Shown here piece after piece: positions 53,049 to 64,000 of a DNA stretch of 64,000 nt. Positions within the stretch are counted from its first letter, which is position 1, and every line of letters begins with the position of its first letter. The stretch comes from Trigonopsis variabilis. Taxonomy: Eukaryota; Ascomycota; Trigonopsidomycetes; Trigonopsidales; Trigonopsidaceae. Where the stretch lies: the NCBI GenBank assembly GCA_003707065.3, contig PPXM03000008.1, positions 372,001-436,000 of the forward strand, written 5' to 3'. The notes beneath the pieces are model-generated. The model worked only from the letters and a program-made list of their open reading frames with translations. It was not told the origin of the DNA and ran no database searches. The position numbers were made by a program, and so were the translations under genes.

Positions 53049-56000
53049 CTAATTCATCGCCGTCCCGCAGCCTCCTGGGCACTTGTCCATCCCCATGCCG
53101 ACACACCACTCTCTCAGACAGGACTCGTGTCCTGAATGGCCGCAGATAAGAGAATAAGTAATCAGTCCTTTGATGGGCGCTCGGCATATAATGCAGTATC
53201 CTATGATCTTGCGACATCGTTCGCAGTACCATGAGCCTTCGTGAGAGGTCTCGTTGGCCACTGGCTTGCCGCAGTTCTGGCACAGCGTGTAGACGACGAT
53301 ATCCGCATCGAACATCCTCTGGACTGATTTGACATCGGTAGTCTTTGCAATAGCAGCCGCCTCGAAAATCAGCCTGTATCGTTGCAGCAAGATCATGTAC
53401 TCGAGCGCCCATTCTTCCTTCATTTGCTCGGGCAAGAACGCTCCTAAAAGTAAAGCCAACGTTCCAACCATCTGCAGGTTTCCTTCTTGACTGTAGTATT
53501 CCGCAACTTTTCTGATTAGTGTCTGAAAATCCCACGGCTTGGCCCGCTCAAACTCGCTCAGAGTCACCGGAGGTGATGAAATCAAATAATCGTCCTCGTC
53601 CAGTTCTTCCTCGTCTTGCTCTTCTTTCGCGTCATCTTTTGTCTCGACTTCTGTTCCTTCTGTCTCGGCGCTGTCGTCCCCTGTCTGTTGATCATCTCCG
53701 TCTACACGCTCAGCTGTAATAGTCGTGTCGCCTGGGTCCAGATCAAGCGGTGCACTGGGAAAAGAGGAATGTGAGCTCTTGTAGGAATCAATGAGAGGCG
53801 CTTCACTTTCGGCGGAGACCGACAACAAAGCTGTTGGCTCTTTAACGGACGCAGGGTCCAAGGTCGAAGACATCTTGGAGATGAAAATAGGCTGGGCGCC
53901 GGTGCGAGATGAACCAACGTGGTCAGATATGATGCTCTTTTGAGGTGAATGGGCTATCAAATCAAGATCTTCATCGGGAGAGTGATAGTCTTCGGCGACC
54001 GGATGTTCTATTCTAGTAGACGGAGAGCTCATAGGTAAGGATCCAGAGCCTGTGCTGATGGCTCTACTCAACAAAGAGGTTTCACGCTCGGGCTTGGGTC
54101 TTTCGGGGACGGCGTCGTTAAGCTTTGCCTGCGACATTTTCTTTATACAGCCAGACAGCTTGGCCTTTGCAAGTACCGCTTCACACTCCCACTCCAATGA
54201 GGCAGCAAGCGCTTTCCATGTTTGACTGACTTTGGGGTCTCTCTGGGCACTGACTGCCGCGTTTTCTTTACAGGCGGCAATGACCTTTCTCATGGTTACC
54301 TTTCCGGGAATGGAGGCGCGATAGGAAGACGCAAAGTAGCGGAAGTTTGCGGGATTGAAGATCGGCAGGAGGATCTGACCTTCGGCTTGGCCGTGAGGAT
54401 TAAAGAAGTAGTCGCATGGTCCGGTCGAAGAATCCAAAAGGCTTTCGCGGACAGTCTGATGAGCGGTAGGATCGAGGTTAAAGGAGGCGTTTCGACGTTT
54501 TGAAATTGTAGGATTGGAACTAGGAGCACTCAGTTTTGCGGGTTCGGGAACAAGGGGCGCCTTTTCAAGTATGGCGCTGCTTTTCATTCGCTGCTGGATC
54601 GCGAATGTGAATTCGTTTGTGTGCGACCAGCCAAAAGCCTCCAGACTGAGACGGTCGATTGGGCGAAGGGCAGAATCGACGGAGTTGAGCATAAAAGACT
54701 TGTCCTTGGAGGACGTATAGATCCACTTGTCATCTCTCCACAGCAAGTCGGTGACCGACGCGCTGTGAGCGCTGATCACATAGCGGGCGATATATTTCCT
54801 CCGCAGACTCCACACGCGGACCTTGTAATCGCCCACGCTCAGGTTGCAACTTGCGATTTCAGACGACGCCACGTCTCGTGAGCCTGGTCGCCACCGCACG
54901 GTCGACACAGCGCTGGGAGTCAAGATGGTGCACTCTGGAGTCCGGCGGTCGATGCCCATATTCCACACTTGAATTAACCGGTCTCGTCCGCCCGACACGA
55001 TGTAGTCTTGCTCAGGGTGCCAGTGAATGGAGAACCCAGGGCCATTATGCGCCGAGATTTTGCGATCAGGAGGAGTGGGATAGCGCAAGTCCCAACGGCA
55101 GATGATTCCCGAATCATTGATGCTAGCCGTCTTGTTGAAATCGAGTGGACTGAACTTGACGTCTCTTATTGCATCGCCGTTTCCTTCGATAGTAACAATT
55201 GGTTTATACTGCTTTTGCCGCAGATCCCAGTACTTGATCAACCCGTCCTGGCTTCCACTGACTAGCAATTGAGGCTGTCCCAGGTTGTAGTCGAGGGCAT
55301 TCACCGTACGCGAGTGGGCTCGAATACTAAACACAAGACGGCGCCGTGAGCCCAGGCTGTCTGCATTATAGATCAGAATGGACCCGTTCGTCCCTGCCAC
55401 GGCGATATGGTTCCCCAAAGGCGCATTTTCCCACTTGATTGCCGAGCTGTAAAACAACTTTTCATCTTCAAGCAAGTCAGAGTTCTCACGCAAGTTCTTG
55501 TACAGAGAAATATTATCATCCACGTTCAAAATCTGTAGCAACTCCCGTCCAGCAATCACGACTTTGGTTTTATCGGGAGAGGGCGAAAACGCAACAATTT
55601 CAGTGTCTGAATTATAGCAAAGATCCTGTCCACGGACACTCCCCGTGCTGATCGTCAGTTTTCCACTCGAAATGCGCTCACCTCTTGTCGGAAGCAAGAT
55701 TGGCCGCCGACGCTCGAGACCCCCCTGACCCGCCGATAAAAGCTTGGCCAAATCTCGTCAGAGCATCCGTCGCAAGCGTCGTATAGTAATTCTGACGCTG
55801 GTTGCCTCCAGTGCCGTGATCATGCTCCATTCCCTCATGGTCGAGTCCAATGTGCGTCGTGCTGGAAGACGTACTTCGCTGCCCGCTGCGATTACTAGGA
55901 GGGCTCCAATTGCTCACCGGAGGCGATGACGCCCATCCTCCATGATGATTATTATTCATGATCTCGGCTTGGCCATAAATCCATCCGTGGTCTTGTGCGC

Positions 56001-56208
56001 TCTGCTCGACGTTGCAAACACCGTTACGACCAAGGTTGTCGCGGGGAGGCCTAGTCATGACTGCATCAGTGCATTCTACAACAAGAGCAGATATCAAAAA
56101 CCAAATAGAGAGATACATATCAGGGCATTCACAGATATACAAATGCATTCTTGTCATGGAAAGAGCGACATGCCTTGTCGAGGCTCACCTTCTCTCCAGC
56201 AACTTCAT
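53049..56208 (-). CDS. RTC1: SEACIT/GATOR2 subunit Rtc1/Sea2 (WDR24-like)
   Basis: Model: 56208-56189, 56050-55682 and 55647-53049, about 995 aa. The 34-nt second intron is certain, because it moves the frame so that ASAANLASDKS joins TGSVRGQDLCYNSDTEIVAF. The first intron (138 nt) is likelier than not; starts at 56058 or 55959 are alternatives. The WD40 propeller has RTVNALDYNLGQPQLLVSGS, GLIKYWDLRQ, GPGFSIHWHPEQDYIVSGGR and YTSSKDKSFML. A long acidic linker leads to a RING-like C-terminus with VYTLCQNCGKPVANETSHEG, CIICRAPIKGL and CGHSGHESCLREWC. The SEA complex controls TORC1 at the vacuole. Confidence 0.92.
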
Positions 56209-56398
56209 CGTTGGCAAGTTTTCTAGAAAGACGAGTATAGCGACCTATAACCTTTTCACCTTACAAAGTTGTTGACTGTCTACTCACCTCTTCACGTCGT
56301 ACGTCAGTGCAATTTACCCAATTCTTTAAAAATACATAACGGCTCGATAGCCTATTTCTGGCTCGAGCCTAGACATCACACTCACATTTCGTAACCCA

Positions 56399-59300
56399 TC
56401 AGTGCATTCCCCGACTATTTGAGCCATGCTCGCCCCAGTCGTTCCGCCGCGACCGCGGCGACTGGAACGTAAGCAGCGAGTAGACGTTATCAGTCGACGA
56501 TCGAGGCCGGCGGTGAGACGAAGACGAGGCTGGCGACTCTAGATCCGGGCCAGGGCTCGACTCAAACGTAGCAACATACTCTGGGCCGGGAGAGTGGATG
56601 GGAGAGTTGGCAAACGACTCGCCAAGGGAGTTGCGGAAGGAGTTGATCGACGTGCTGCGGGCGAGACTCTGGTTGAGAATAAAAGAGACCTTTTTGTCGT
56701 AAAGATGGGGAACAGACTCGCCGTGGTCGACACTGAGCTCGGTGTCAGTCCTCGACAGCGAGTGCGAATGATGGATATGACCCCGTCCATGGCCTGCTCG
56801 CCCCAGCCCCGCGACGGGACTGGCTGGCTGGTCGTCCTCGCCAAAGAAACTGTCGAGGTTGTCGAGTTCGTCAAACAGCTGCTTGAGCGAGTCGTCCTGG
56901 TCGCCAGCGCCTTCGTTGAGCGACAGAATCGTGTTGGCTCTAGTGCCCAGGAACGAGTACGCCACCCCATCGGCCTGGAACCGCTCCTCCAAGGGCTCTT
57001 CCTCGCTGACGACGGGCTCCTGCGGAGCGCACGTGTAGAAAACGGCATGGACGTTGCTTCTTGTGATAGAGGAGCGGATAGCAGGCATGGGAATGCACCA
57101 GCCGCTGCTGTCAGGGATGCCAAATAGCGTGGCTGTCGCCTCGTACTCCTTGCGGATCGACCGGTTGCCGAGACTCATGCGAAGGACGTGCTTATCCATT
57201 TGGTTTCCCGATATGCCAGCCGCCTCGTCGAGCACAGAGAGCGCCTGCTCAGCGTATTCGGTCTGGAGCAGCCGCAGCAGGGGCGAAATGAGATCAGCGC
57301 CAATGCCAGAGAACTCGCCTGAGCGCATGTCAATCAACGGCAAGAGCAGTTTGAGAAAGTTCATGGTCTCCACTCGCATCCAGCGGAACCGGTTGAAGAG
57401 CATGCCCAGCAGCAGCACCAGAGTCTTGGACTCCCACGTGGGGAAGAAGCTGCTCTGGATGGCAGACACGGTTTGGCGCAGAAAGTCGTTCTTGGTGCGA
57501 AACCGAGACCGCGCGACCGACGTCATGATCTTGGACAAGGCGCTCATGTTTTCCTCGTCTGCCAAAACGGCCAGCTGCTCGGCTGACGACGCCACCGCCT
57601 CCGACACCGAGTGTTCCTCAAGCGCATGGGAGAACCTCGGCAGATTGGCCAGCACTCCAAACAGGACACGAAGCTGGCTCGAAGGAGCAATGATCGGGTT
57701 GAAATTCATGCGATTCAGCTTGTCGAGAAGTCGCATCGACAACGGGTACGTATTAGACGATCGAAGACCAATCAGAACGAGCTGCTGGATGCCTTCAAAC
57801 TGGCCCTCCCACTGGTCAGGGAAGGCCTTGAGCATGTAATTGGCGACGTCTGGCTTGTTGAAATCGATCTTGTCGAGGATTCGTTCCAAGATCGCCAGCA
57901 GCTCGATATACTCCTGCTCATGCATCGTCTCCATGGCAGCAATCGTCGACCAGAAGATCTGGGGATACTTTAGTATCTCGGTTGCGTCGCATTCTTCGGC
58001 AATCGCATTCAGCGTCATGAGAATCTGCATCGACAACACCTGGGTCTCTGGCACCGTGTCTGAGATGGTTTCAGATAACCGCGCCAGCATATCAGAGATC
58101 ATGTGCTCGTTGACAAAGCACAGCAGGCTGCGAAAGAGCTGGAACGAGCGACAGGCGATGTGGCGAGAGGGGCACGTCGTGGCCCACGAGAGCGCAAGGA
58201 CACTCCATTCCTTCTGAAAATCGGGATAGGCTGAAGAAAAGATCGCCAGGGTGGTCTTGACCATCCTGTCCATCGACCGCGGAGTGCGTCCGCCAGCCTT
58301 ATCGCTCTTTAGATCGTCGTAAGTCCAAAACGTCTTGGGGTTCGGCCGCCGCAGCGAATCTATGAATTCCGACGTTTCCGCGTCTCCCCGTCCCTCGACG
58401 ATCACCAGTTCGTAGATAAGATGGATCAAGAGCTCGCGAGCCTGCTCTTGGATGAGAGGCACATAGTGGTCCATCAGCACCAGCACAACATGGACGAGCA
58501 GGGGCAGTTTGAGGCCCATTACGGGATCGGGCTTGACAAACAAGTCGACCAAAAGGACCATGGCCAGCTGTCCATAGGCAAAACCAAACGATTTGCTGGG
58601 GCGAGGGAGAACTTCCGACAGATCGACCGTATATGGATAGGGGAAGTCTGCAGCATTAAACGGCCGTGGAGTCTTGTACTGAGGCAGCATTGAACGTGGC
58701 TGGATGTAGCTAACCAACGTTTCAATGAGCTTGCTTCCCGCAGGCGTGGTCACCAGGTAGACAATTACCTGCTTGCCGTACTCGACAAACTGGGGATCAC
58801 ACCGCTCCATGCTGTTATTTATTATAAAATCAAGCACAACCTGGACATTCGACGGATGGCGACCTGATCCCAGCGCGACCCACAGAGCCTCCACTTCGTT
58901 CTGGATCGACTCGCTGAACCGGACTGTGATTTCAAACAGGTTATTCATCACCATGGTCGCCGACGGGCTGGGCTCTTTCCCGGTCGCATCCATCTGGAGC
59001 TCGATTGTTTGCACCCACGGCAGGAGGACGGCGAGGATGTCTCTGCGGGACCGCGCGCTGACGACGTTGAAAAACATGGTCAGTTCAGAAAATATCATAA
59101 AAGTCTCTTCAGAATGCTCGTTTGCCAGCCGAGTAGACAAGTTGAACTGAGCGCGCTTATATACAGCAACCGTGCGGTCAGTGATGCCTATCTCGCTATC
59201 TTGCAACGACGTCTTTGAGTAGAACCGCAGCTCGATCGCTTTGAGAAGATCCGCCGCAATGGCTCGAGTCTCTTGGTCCTCGCTGCCAATCTTGAACATT

Positions 59301-62300
59301 CCCAACGCCAGCGCCTGGTGAGCAGTACAGGGGTAGTCCGAGACTGAACACAAGACATCAGAGACCACGTCGAAATAGCCTTTGGCGGCTTTGGGCAGTA
59401 GCGAATCCGCGTAGCAGTGCGCAATAGCCTTCTCCAACAAAGCTGACCCGGTATCTTTGTTGTAAACTAGCAGATTCTTGAGCGACCGCTTCCCAATGTC
59501 GTGAAGTCTGTCATTTGTTGATGCAAAAATAGAGTCGATCCAGCTAAAGAGCCCATCGATGTTGAAAGCACGCACGACTCGGGGGCCCTTGTCGCGATCG
59601 TCTTTGACTTCTTTTACAGGTCCACACTAGCCAGTTAGAATAGCCACAACGTCAAACTTACACAGAGAGTCGCCAAACATGACAGCGCAGCCAATTCCAA
59701 GTTTCGCCGCTCGACTTCCATCGAGGCAGCCAAGACACCCGTGTCATAGCCATACTTGTACTGCTCAAAGAGAATCTTTTGCATCTGGTGGTCTCTTTTA
59801 AGGTTAGAAGATTCCATACTAGACTACTCACCTTTCCTTTATCGAGGTGAAACTCGACCCGTGGCCCGACCACTCCTCGATCAAGGTAAAGCACTGAATT
59901 CGGAAATCAAATGGCATCCATTTGTAAGCATTCTCAGACAAAAGAAGCCCCTCGTACAACTGTTCAAGCAACCCACAGAAATATTGCCGCAATTTCTGAT
60001 ATTCCCAGTCAGCCTGGACTTCCTCCTGACTCAGCAGGCTTTTGATATCCTTAACGTAGTCGCTGAGACTCGTCAGAATCACATTGTCATTGTATAGACT
60101 CTCGTCGCGGAGATAGTGCGACGTGAGCATCAGCACGCGGGTGACTTCAGTCATAAACAGGTTCTGTCGTCGTTCCAGCCGTCTTCCTGACGAAGCCGTG
60201 CGCTGGTGCATTCTAAACCGGCCCAGAACCTCAGAGTTTGAAGAGACCGCCGACAGCAAGCCTTCAACCAGCGATTTGTAGAGGTTGATGTTTATACAGC
60301 TGAGGCCTGTGATGACGGACTCCCTGATCAGAGGATGCTCGCACTTCAGCAAGGGTATTATCATTTTAAACACGCTCTTAGCCGACGTGATCTTGAGATT
60401 ATGAGAGTTTTTGGGCACCGATCGCTTGCGATTGTGACTCAGGAATGAGCGCACAGGAACAAGCTCTGAACTCTTCTCCTGGTCGATGGAAGTCAGAATA
60501 GAGCACACGACAATCAAATAGAGCTTCCACTGTTCAACAAAGATTTCAGATTGAGCCTGCATGGGATGCTTGGTCGAGAACTCGTGGCTGGACACGCTGC
60601 CTTTTTGATACGAGTCGGCAATGTCAAGAATCAGCGGATGCATTTGAGTCAGCCGGATACAGACGTCATTTCGACACAGGGCAACCGGCATTGGGAACTT
60701 GTTGAAGCAGATCGTCATGACTCGAGGAAAGATTCGAAGCCAGAGAGCAGAGTCGACTCCGTGATCAGATTCAGCCAAGTGCAACAAGACGTACTTTTGT
60801 TTTCCCTGCTTGAGCGACGCCAGTCGTGACTTCTCGGCAGCGCTGAGCGAAAACGTGTCTTCGAGATGAAGGCCATCGAGGATCTCGGATGACTCTAGGA
60901 CCTGGATCAAGCGGGTAATCTCAACAGGCGACGCTGCTGCCGCGCTCGGGCCAGCTGAACTTTTAGGACCTTCTGAACACTCTTTGAGAGCGTTGTCGAA
61001 GCCCAGAACAAGCTTCAGAATCACAACCGCAAAGCGCCGTATAATGACGTCTTGAGAACACAAGAAAAACAGTCCCGATCCCTCGATCTCGTCTACAACG
61101 GTCAACACGCTCGCAGTGTTGATTTCGTTTTTCTTTTCGTCGGTCGATCGCTTCGTGTCGTCTTCGTCGGGGCTGGACAGCTGCTTGATATTAGAAATCC
61201 AGATCCGCAGCAGCTCCAGATACAGCACCAGGTTCGAGACTGTCTTTTCTGCGCTGATAACGCCTCCATCAAACACACTCAAATACCGCTCGTCGGAGCC
61301 AAACAGGAATTTCATCAGAACAGTCACCACAGTCTGCGTTCGATTGGTCCGCGTTAAGACCTTGAGAGCGTTTTTCGCGGCCGCGGACACTTGGTCGTCA
61401 GCGTGGACGGTGCTGCGACAGAGCATCTCGACAATTCGCGGAAACGTTATATTCGAAGGAGGGCATATGGCAATTGCTTCAAAGATCGTGGCGAGAAGCT
61501 CATAGTAAGACTGACGTTGAGTTTGAGCAACGCTCTCATTATTGAACGAAAACGTGGCAGCCACTGGGGTCTTTGGCTGGACCTGAGTCGGCTGCTGTTC
61601 CTCCAGAGTCGTGTTGCTGCCAAACTCTGCATCGCACGCAACGGCTATCTTGCCCACAATTTGACTAAACAGGTTATAGAAATCGCCCAGTATCGTCCCA
61701 GACTTGACTTTGGTTAGCTTGGAGGCGATGTCCATGGGCCTCTCTGATCCATGCGAGCCTCCAAACTTCTCAGGGAAGCCTGGCCGCTCGCCAGAGTTCT
61801 CGATGTCAGACAGAATGGCCAGGAAGGCTTTCAACCCGATAGTCATTTTCTCAGGCGATAAGACGTCGACCGTAAGCGGCACCGAACTCGTAGGAGATAA
61901 AACGTCGCCGTTTAGAAGAGGAAGGATGATGTTTTTGAAGCTGTATTCGAGGTGGCTTGCCCCGATGAACCGGATTATGGCAACGACAGGCTCAATCACA
62001 GACACGTCTGATCCAGATAGCCACGCTCGCTTGCCGCCGGGGAGGAGTATGCGGGTGATTATCTCGAGCTTCTTCATCGTATTGTTGAGGGATTCAGTGC
62101 ATCGAAACATGTAGACCCAGACTAATCTGGCCATTCCCGCGAGATAGGTTGTCCTCAGCGACCTGTCTTTTAACTTTGATTGGTTTGATTCGATAAGATT
62201 GACCCAGTGCTTTGCAAAAAAGTCAGAGGGCGAGACGCAGATGGTGGTGCAGAGCAATGAGTACGCCGTCGTCCAGTATCGCTGTTTGCCGACCATGGTT

Positions 62301-63653
62301 AAGCTTCGAGGGTAGATCAGTTCGATGGCACTGACCCACGTAGGATTGTTGACTTCTACCGTGACCCTTCCAGCGATGGGAAGAAGGAGGATGTTTAGGA
62401 TCTCTGCGTAGGCTTGTTTGACCCGCTGGCCGTGAGACATGGCGAAGAATCGGCTCAGAGATTCCAGGAATTCGGCTGACTCCTCCAACGCGTTCATCGG
62501 GTATACCTTTAGTCGAAGGTACTTCATGCCATGGATAAGCATCTGCACGTTTGGCTCTTTATCTCGAGGCACGTTCTTGGAGATTTTCTCGAGAGCCGCG
62601 ATGAACTGGTCGCTCACGCTGGAAAAGCGGTTCTCAGACATGTATCCCAAAAGTCGCGCGAAGAGATTCCAGTTTGCGCTGCGAATGCGACTGCTGCTGA
62701 TCACCTCAGGGTCTGCCAGTCGCAGCTGCTTAAACACCATCTCCTCGATCTTCTCTGTCAACTCTTCGTCCATGGACTCTGGAGGAGACTGCTTGATGAC
62801 TTCGATCAGGACCCGGCACAGGAGGTATATGCTGATCAGAATCCGTCGATCGGCAATGACATATCGTGCTTTGGCAGAGGTCTCATGGGATCCGTCTGAA
62901 GATGCAGAAGTCTGGCCATTCGAAGCCGAGCGGTCGCTGAGCTCCTTGGCTTTCATCTCGCTCTTGGTCTTTCTCCAAAACATCACAGAGTCGATCACCG
63001 GGGCGGGCTCCCGTTTGGCGATATGCCCCAGCGAGACCAAGATCCGATCAAACGAGGGGTCCACTCCTTCGCCTAGGATCTCTGTGATATCGATTTCTTT
63101 GTCGACTGGCAGTTTCAGACAGTAGTTGAGCTTTCTCTCTGCGTATCGGACAAACTGACGTTAAAACCATCCACAACAGCATTCTTACCTGAGTAAACAC
63201 TATATGCAATGCGTACTCTGCCGGGGTCTTGGGCTCAACCGAGTACGAAGGCTCGGCGGGCTGGTCTGAGGGCGAAGTCTTCATAGGCGAGGGGGTATGC
63301 GAAGAGAGCGAGAGGGTGTTTTGGCGGCGGGCTTTGTCGCTATAATCGATGGAATGAATGGGGGGTAAGAGCTTTTTGTGGGCCGAGGAGAAATACTCGT
63401 TCGACCGCCCGTCGAGGTTGATAGCAGGAGTGCCCGCCGCCGATTTGTCGAGTTTCAGCGGCTCTGGGATGTCCTTTGACCGGGAAGTCGATTTGTTGCG
63501 TCTGAAGATGTCGGTGCGGACTCCACTGAAAGTGTCCTGGCCGCCAGACGACGTCTTGGATCTATCCGCCGATTTCTGGGATCGCTGCGAGTTCCGACGG
63601 ATCAGAGACGACATGCTCACTCCATTGCCAGGGCTGTCGGTAATCGAAACCAT
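56399..63653 (-). CDS. TAO3: Cell morphogenesis scaffold Tao3/Mor2 (Furry family)
   Basis: Four exons, 63653-63189, 63154-59832, 59794-59662 and 59626-56399, give 2382 aa, essentially the length of S. cerevisiae Tao3 (2376). Introns are 34, 37 and 35 nt. The ATG at 63653 is the first in frame after a stop. The N-terminal domain includes QFVRYAERKLNYCLKLP and GVDPSFDRILVSLGHIAKRE. Furry-type HEAT-like helices run through the middle, for example FEQYKYGYDTGVLAASMEVE and RAFNIDGLFSWIDSIF. Near the C-terminus are SLLRSTSINSFRNSL-like low-complexity Ser segments. Tao3 is the RAM network scaffold that brings Cbk1 together with its activator Kic1 for polarised growth and cell separation. Confidence 0.96.
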
Positions 63654-64000
63654 TGAAGCCTGGGACACGCGCTAGTCGCGCACTCGAGACGCTGCTGCGG
63701 ACTCTACAGGCCAGGGAGATCAGGATTAGCTGCCGTTGTCGGAGTGGATTCGTCCAAACTAGTATTAGAATCAGTAATATAATCCGATCGCAACTGATCA
63801 GGCCTTGGATACCACACCCGATCTCTGTCTTGGTCGTGCAGTCTCCAAAGGGGACCACCGTCAAAGACATCGAAGAGTCGCCGTACAAGACTCACTTACC
63901 AAAGACTGACTCTAAAAATTCGCCTGTCCGAATAAAATATACTTATCTTCTAACGGCCTTCACGAGAGTTCGCAGCCAGGAGTCGATACCAGTTCTTTTT
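63654..64000. other. TAO3 upstream region at the right edge
   Basis: On the minus strand a GTAAGTGAG donor near 63899 and a CTAATACTAG acceptor near 63755 suggest a 5' UTR intron or an extra first exon of TAO3. At the extreme edge (64000-63951) the minus strand can be read as a short C-terminus such as GIDSWLRTLVKAVRR then stop, so a neighbouring gene may end here. Neither is certain. Confidence 0.3.

Noticed and set aside
56539-57839. Several long open frames on both strands over the TAO3 3' part
   Set aside because: They are shadows of TAO3, whose GC-rich codons keep antisense frames open; none has recognisable domains.
63951-64000. C-terminus of a neighbouring gene at the right edge
   Set aside because: Fewer than 20 codons are visible and two frames are open, so no gene can be supported.
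1-64000. Mobile elements, CRISPR arrays or horizontally acquired islands
   Set aside because: No transposase, reverse transcriptase, long terminal or inverted repeats, or stretch of clearly foreign codon use was seen.

Overview
This is a gene-dense eukaryotic window with no bacterial or viral character. It carries about 35 protein genes on both strands, roughly one per 1.8 kb. Most are intact orthologues of well-known ascomycete genes: TRP2, TRP5, LYS2, IES2, EAF3, NKP2, PKR1, CMR1, LSM1, RPN11, MTC1, IQG1, an IMP dehydrogenase, DOM34, RTC1 and TAO3. Introns are mostly 32-46 nt, with GTANGT-type donors and a CTAAC or CTAAT branch site placed 4-10 nt before the acceptor AG. A second class of about 90-190 nt occurs in a few genes. 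CTG reads as leucine at conserved positions, for example in TRP5, so the standard code is used and a CUG-Ser yeast is excluded. RBM5-type splicing factor, Nkp2, Mtc1 and Pkr1 genes together suggest a compact-genome ascomycete outside Saccharomyces and its close relatives, perhaps an early-diverging yeast or Taphrinomycotina-like lineage. The sequence alone does not settle the species.

Layout. 1-10.3 kb holds the 3' end of a kynurenine aminotransferase (BNA3 type), IES2 (INO80), TRP2, a Pex17-like peroxin, EAF3, NKP2, RRG9 and the fused TRP5. Two tryptophan biosynthesis genes and a tryptophan-catabolism-type aminotransferase therefore lie together, with a Gcn4-type site before TRP2. 10.6-18.2 kb holds a triple-KH RNA-binding protein, LYS2, an unrecognised mitochondrial-type protein and the V-ATPase factor PKR1. 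18.2-30.1 kb holds an Sgs1/RecQ helicase, a BolA protein, NIF3, CMR1, NRK1, LSM1 and a pyruvate dehydrogenase kinase family member. 30.3-38 kb holds a small acidic protein, an RBM5/RBM10-like splicing factor, RPL3, a UPF0390 (DUF2462) protein, RPN11 and MTC1. 38-50.5 kb holds IQG1, IMP dehydrogenase with an intronic snoRNA, RPS19, a Bax-inhibitor (TMBIM) protein, a ubiquitin-fold-like protein, MRPL16, a Tim17-like membrane protein and DOM34. 51.4-64 kb holds an alpha/beta-hydrolase fused to a tyrosine phosphatase, the SEACIT/GATOR2 subunit RTC1 and the very large TAO3/Mor2 (Furry).

Most genes are housekeeping functions and the region has the look of a chromosome core. I found no transposon, LTR element, CRISPR array or convincing tRNA. 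The most striking non-coding feature is a box C/D snoRNA inside the third intron of the IMP dehydrogenase gene. Its D' guide is complementary over 13 nt to universally conserved 18S rRNA, and it matches the known snR54 location in budding yeast IMD4. Other points of interest are the hydrolase-phosphatase fusion, an intron lying directly after a start codon, a 22-nt internal exon in RPN11, inverted repeats in the long introns, and CACGTG boxes beside ribosomal-protein genes. I did not find an obviously new multigene system.
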